Notes under the pieces: generated by a model
What the model was told of the DNA's origin: nothing
Databases searched by the model: none
What the model saw: only the letters and a program-made list of their open reading frames with translations
IMG/VR virus record: IMGVR_UViG_3300025913_000061
Location: 1-46,248 of that record
From: a virus
Strand: one strand, 5' to 3'
Length of the DNA stretch: 46,248 nucleotides
Position numbers and translations under genes: made by a program
Shown: positions 43,439 to 46,248 of the stretch, piece after piece
Position numbering within the stretch: the first letter of the stretch is position 1
How the letters are laid out: each line of letters begins with the position of its first letter

Positions 43439-44113
43439 TCACGCCGCCTCTGTGACCCTGATCCCGTACTTCACCCAGCCGGTCGACGGGACCATGTGGT
43501 TGCACTCGTTGCAGATGAGGTCCGCCGCAACGTCGAAGTTCGGATCGGACGGCGTGAGCCTTGCGTACATCGTCCCGGGACAGGGCGTGCCGTCGACCTC
43601 ATCGACCTCGAGGCAGCGGCCCACCGGAAACTGTCTGTTGCCTGACGGGTGCAGCAAAGACCACGCCCGACGCCCCAGAGCCAAAATCTCGCCCGCATAG
43701 TCGTCAGCCCAACTCCTTGTGACGGACCATTCGTGGTGAAGCCTGAGGAAGCCGCACAGCCCTGGCAACGGGTCGTTCTCCTGGACTCTGACCGAGACTT
43801 TCCGTTCCTCGGCCACCAACAGCGTCCAGGACGAGAGGACCGTGTGGAGTTCCTGGCGATGCTCCGTGATGCGGGCATCAATAGGTAGCGGCTTCTCTCG
43901 GTCGCCGGAGATGGGCGCGCCGGCCTTCCGGCTCAACGTCTGGTCGTATGCCGCGGTATCGGCTTCGGCATCGAAGGTGGAGAGCTGGGTGAGCACGTCC
44001 AGGCACTTCTTTTGATGACCCAGGCAAATGGGTGAGCCAGGCGCGGCTACGGATGCGCGGTCAGGATGGCCCGGGTGATCTAGGACGCAGGCCCGTTTCT
44101 CGTCGTCAGCCAT
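43439..44113 (-). CDS. Hypothetical zinc-finger protein
   Basis: A 224-residue protein. The N-terminal 30 residues hold CVLDHPGHPDRASVAAPGSP and ICLGHQKKC. The middle is helical, and the C-terminus has RCLEVDEVDGTPCPGTMYAR and DLICNECNHMVPSTGWVKYG, a four-cysteine ribbon. Similar proteins paired with a small helix-turn-helix gene, as here, are frequent in actinophage genomes but uncharacterised. The ATG at 44113 overlaps the previous gene by eight bases. Confidence 0.7.
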   Translation of the reverse strand: MADDEKRACVLDHPGHPDRASVAAPGSPICLGHQKKCLDVLTQLSTFDAEADTAAYDQTLSRKAGAPISGDREKPLPIDARITEHRQELHTVLSSWTLLVAEERKVSVRVQENDPLPGLCGFLRLHHEWSVTRSWADDYAGEILALGRRAWSLLHPSGNRQFPVGRCLEVDEVDGTPCPGTMYARLTPSDPNFDVAADLICNECNHMVPSTGWVKYGIRVTEAA

Positions 44114-44438
44114 TCTGCGGCTCCTCTGGGGATAGCTGAGAAACGGGTTCGCGCAGCGCAAAAATGGTGTGCAGAGCAACCCCAAGCCCGTAATCCGTAG
44201 GGTCGGTGACGGACCTGGCGTCACGCTCGCGTTGAATAGCTTGCGCGGCGTCGCTCAGTGCTTCGCTGCGGGCAGCAGCCAACGCCGACTCAACCAGCGG
44301 CCAGATGGCTTCCCAAATCGCTACGTTGTCGGTGGTAGTGAACTGGTGCTCGACGGGTCGGTTCCCATCTCGGCGCGACAACTCGACAACCAGGGCGTGC
44401 GCCAAGTCCTTTTCGAGTTGTTCGCGTACGTCGCTCAC
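44106..44438 (-). CDS. Hypothetical protein
   Basis: A 110-residue helical protein (SDVREQLEKDLAHALVVELS, AIWEAIWPLVESALAAARSE). No family recognised. Overlaps its neighbours by a few bases within the right-hand operon. Confidence 0.65.
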   Translation of the reverse strand: MSDVREQLEKDLAHALVVELSRRDGNRPVEHQFTTTDNVAIWEAIWPLVESALAAARSEALSDAAQAIQRERDARSVTDPTDYGLGVALHTIFALREPVSQLSPEEPQNG

Positions 44439-44680
44439 CCGTCGCTCCCATCGGGGTTTTGGCAGGTCAGGACGTATCCGCGGGCTTGAATGGCCTCAAT
44501 CGCTACGGCGAGAAGCAGCTCCCTGCGTGCCTCAAAGCCCCGGTCGAGGTAGGACGTTAGATCCACGCCGCTCATCGCGTCACAGGCAAGCCAGATGGTC
44601 TCGCGGTCCAAGCCGGTACGACGCACCGCTTCGTCGATGACGGTCTCGGTCCGGCCTTGTTCATGTCCCGTGGTGCTCAT
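44435..44680 (-). CDS. Hypothetical protein
   Basis: An 81-residue acidic helical protein (TETVIDEAVRRTGLDRETIW, RRELLLAVAIEAIQARGYVL). No family recognised; four-base overlaps at both ends. Confidence 0.65.
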   Translation of the reverse strand: MSTTGHEQGRTETVIDEAVRRTGLDRETIWLACDAMSGVDLTSYLDRGFEARRELLLAVAIEAIQARGYVLTCQNPDGSDG

Positions 44681-45117
44681 TCGTCGCTCCCCGCCATCCC
44701 ACGAGCCACCTGAGATGCGTCTTTCTTCGTGAGCGCGAACACGTCACGGCATTCACGGCTCGTCCACTGGTCCGGCATCGCGGCAATCGCCGTGGAGATG
44801 CGTTCTGCCATCTGTTTTTCGGCAGCAGCAACAGTTGCCAAAACGATCGGTTCCAGGTCGCCTGCTACGGATACGGCGGTCGCCGCCGAACGCTCAGCTA
44901 GTCCAGCTTCGTAACCCTCTTGACGGGCGTCCTCACGTATCGCTTCGATCTGCTCGGTGATGTCATGCTTGCCGCCGTTAGCCGAGCGAACTGTCTGCGG
45001 GTGATCGACCATCGTCGTGTACGACGTCACTGCGTACCAGCGGTTAGTCAGGCCACCCCGGCGGATGAGAATCGGCTTCCGCCGTTTGCAGAAATAGTCA
45101 TCGCAGCAATCGCTCAT
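44677..45117 (-). CDS. Hypothetical protein
   Basis: A 146-residue protein. The first 40 residues include a cysteine cluster (SDCCDDYFCKRRKPILIRRG); the rest is helical (ITEQIEAIREDARQEGYEAG, AAEKQMAERISTAIAA). No family recognised. Confidence 0.65.
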   Translation of the reverse strand: MSDCCDDYFCKRRKPILIRRGGLTNRWYAVTSYTTMVDHPQTVRSANGGKHDITEQIEAIREDARQEGYEAGLAERSAATAVSVAGDLEPIVLATVAAAEKQMAERISTAIAAMPDQWTSRECRDVFALTKKDASQVARGMAGSDE

Positions 45118-45422
45118 CTGCCGCCCTCCGCTTCGTTGCCTCCGTTAAGGGCCTGCCACGTAGGACACGGCCAAGTACGCCAATAACCAGCTCCAGGGTC
45201 CGAGCACGCACGGCAATGCGCTGGCTCACCCACGGGCATGTGTAGTTCTCGTGCTTTGTCGATGGTGTCGAGGTCTTCCAGCAGAGCAGCGCAAACACCG
45301 GGCACACCAGAAAGAACTACGGCAACGTCGTGGCTGGAGATCACCCCACGACTACGATCCGCGATGACCTTTTCGGCGAGTTTTTGGATGGCCTGCACAC
45401 GACCCCGCGTCAGATCAGACAT
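45114..45422 (-). CDS. Hypothetical protein with CxxC pair
   Basis: A 102-residue protein: an N-terminal helical half (GRVQAIQKLAEKVIADRSRG) and a C-terminal segment GEPAHCRACSDPGAGYWRTW then PCPTWQALN, whose three cysteines and histidine could bind zinc. Tightly packed between its neighbours. Confidence 0.65.
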   Translation of the reverse strand: MSDLTRGRVQAIQKLAEKVIADRSRGVISSHDVAVVLSGVPGVCAALLEDLDTIDKARELHMPVGEPAHCRACSDPGAGYWRTWPCPTWQALNGGNEAEGGR

Positions 45423-45636
45423 CGGGCACCGGGTGAATGTGATCGGCTACCAGCGCGATACCGCGAGGGTCATCACCGATCGAGCTAGAAACATAGAACG
45501 CCAAGTGATGGGCACACGTCGGGATCGGACTTCCAGCCGTCGCCACATCGAACTCGGCCAGGTTCACGCAACGGTCACCCGATGGCAACTGGTGGGTGCA
45601 GCGATGATCGGTAACGCCCACGGTTGGGTCAGCCAC
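45415..45636 (-). CDS. Hypothetical Cys/His protein
   Basis: A 73-residue protein from a GTG at 45636, overlapping the upstream gene by eight bases. DHRCTHQLPSGDRCVNLAEF and IPTCAHHLAFYVSSS give a C-C-C-H arrangement typical of short zinc fingers that mark transferred host-like proteins. ATG alternatives upstream lie inside the neighbouring gene and are not convincing. Confidence 0.6.
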   Translation of the reverse strand: MADPTVGVTDHRCTHQLPSGDRCVNLAEFDVATAGSPIPTCAHHLAFYVSSSIGDDPRGIALVADHIHPVPDV

Positions 45637-45979
45637 GGAAGTCCTCCGTCCGGTTGGCGGGACCGAACCAGGGTTTGTCGTGCGATTCGAACTGCTCCCA
45701 GCGGTCCCACTCGATTTGCGTGGCGGGACGCGGACGCCAATCGCCCCAGTCAGGGTCAACATGGGGGTCGTCAACACGCTCAGGTTCGACCGCTGTGTAG
45801 AACTTGTCGAGCGCAGCAACTGATTTGGTCGACTCGACACCGGTTGCTATGCGCATTGTGCGAACGCTGCCGGCTGCGAGCCACTCGGGAGGGTCGATCA
45901 CCCGGTAAGCACTATGCGTGGCGTTGTGCACCAGAACCGTCCCCACCGGATACACGGTGTATGCGATCATCCTTCTCAC
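45629..45979 (-). CDS. Hypothetical protein
   Basis: A 116-residue protein with an N-terminal strand-rich part (IAYTVYPVGTVLVHNATHSA) and a C-terminal part rich in W, D and P (DPHVDPDWGDWRPRPATQIE). No family recognised. ATG overlaps the upstream stop by four bases. Confidence 0.65.
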   Translation of the reverse strand: MRRMIAYTVYPVGTVLVHNATHSAYRVIDPPEWLAAGSVRTMRIATGVESTKSVAALDKFYTAVEPERVDDPHVDPDWGDWRPRPATQIEWDRWEQFESHDKPWFGPANRTEDFRG

Positions 45980-46143
45980 GATGCGCTCCTGATGATCTCG
46001 CCTTTGCGGTTGACGATCTGGACGCTGATGATGAGCGGGCTGGCAGCGAACTTGAGGTAGGACTCGGCGTGGGCGAGGGTGCGGCAGCCGTTGTTGCTGT
46101 CGACGCGGCCGTTTGCGTAGGTGACGATTGCGGTGAAGTTCAT
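45976..46143 (-). CDS. Small protein, first gene of the right-hand operon
   Basis: A 55-residue protein, MNFTAIVTYANGRVDSNNGC then SPLIISVQIVNRKGEIIRSA, probably an alpha/beta fold of the small phage type. I choose the ATG at 46143, directly after the candidate leftward promoter; an in-frame ATG at 46191 lies upstream of that promoter. It opens the operon that ends at 42790. Confidence 0.65.
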   Translation of the reverse strand: MNFTAIVTYANGRVDSNNGCRTLAHAESYLKFAASPLIISVQIVNRKGEIIRSAS

Positions 46144-46149
46144 GTCTTT

Positions 46150-46178
46150 ATTGTGGCCCCTAAAGTCTGTCGCGTCAA
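46150..46178 (-). promoter_or_regulatory. Leftward promoter of the right-hand operon, possibly leaderless
   Basis: Reading leftward: TTGACG (46173-46178), 17 bp, CACAAT (46150-46155), then six bases to the ATG at 46143. The -35 box is strong, the -10 box fair. It stands back to back with the rightward promoter at 46184-46212. Confidence 0.55.
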
Positions 46179-46183
46179 CCCTC

Positions 46184-46212
46184 TTACACAAGCTTTCTGT
46201 GGCCGCTATAGT
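46184..46212 (+). promoter_or_regulatory. Rightward leaderless promoter at the right end
   Basis: TTACAC (46184-46189), 17 bp, TATAGT (46207-46212), then six bases to the ATG at 46219. With transcription starting about seven bases after the -10 box, the message would begin at the ATG. This is the best promoter match in the window. Confidence 0.75.
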
Positions 46213-46218
46213 GGGGTA

Positions 46219-46248
46219 ATGCCCCGCACCGGACGCCCACCGCTCCCA
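46219..46248 (+). CDS. N-terminal part of a small GRPP-type putative DNA-binding protein (3' partial)
   Basis: Ten codons, MPRTGRPPLP, run to the window edge. The M-P-R-T-GRPP start is typical of short mobile-element proteins followed by TEILRIRL-like strands, exactly what enters at base 2 of the window. No ribosome site; the promoter at 46184-46212 predicts a leaderless message. If the edges are cohesive ends, the gene is cut by the packaging site and is whole only in the circular form in the cell. Confidence 0.55.
   Translation, partial: MPRTGRPPLP

Overview
The window looks like an essentially complete genome of a temperate, long-tailed (siphovirus-type) actinobacteriophage, read in the reverse of the usual orientation. 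The case rests on a full set of head, tail and lysis genes, a tyrosine integrase with an immunity switch, high GC content with many GTG starts and ATGA/TGATG overlaps, and early genes typical of actinophages (Rad52-like annealing protein, Cas4-like exonuclease, VRR-NUC nuclease, XF1762-like protein, several HNH proteins). No mycolyl-arabinogalactan esterase (LysB) was recognised, so a mycolate-containing host is neither supported nor excluded. I cannot name the host genus from sequence alone.

Layout. (1) 166-10779, leftward: early operon. From upstream to downstream it holds an XRE regulator, an excisionase-like HTH protein, small zinc proteins, an HNH protein, a recombination set (Rad52-like, coiled coil, Cas4-like), another HNH, an XF1762-like protein, two DNA methyltransferases (amino type and C5), VRR-NUC, a replication initiator carrying iterons and a G-quadruplex motif, a RecA-fold helicase, and a third HNH. 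(2) 10780-13514, rightward: immunity repressor, membrane protein, integrase and two small genes, ending in a strong terminator. (3) 41340 down to 13572, leftward: late operon. It runs terminase small and large, Mu-type portal fused to a MuF-like domain, Mu I-like protease with nested scaffold, decoration protein, capsid, a run of spike/connector-like proteins, major tail protein, frameshifted tail chaperones, tape measure, LamG-containing minor tail protein, fibres with a GH26-like enzyme, and the lysis genes. (4) 41419-42712, rightward: five small genes with their own promoters. (5) 46143 down to 42790, leftward: a second operon of small, mostly unknown, often zinc-binding proteins.

Ends. 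A short rightward gene begins at 46219 and runs off the right edge; the C-terminus of a matching protein family runs in from base 2 and stops at 127. The two halves differ in frame by two bases (mod 3). This is what would be seen if the window edges are the cohesive ends of the virion DNA and a short single-stranded overhang (for example 8 or 11 bases) is missing.

The most notable signals are: a repeated 12-bp operator AACGTATTGCGT around a ribbon-helix-helix gene; a family of probably leaderless small-gene promoters (-10 box 5-7 bases before the ATG), two of which are morons facing against the late operon; an origin-like array of 11-bp iterons beside a perfect G-quadruplex motif inside the initiator gene; a 215-codon second reading frame inside the C5 methyltransferase gene; a rightward terminator embedded in a leftward early gene; and a 13-bp element shared by the leaders of the capsid and major tail genes.
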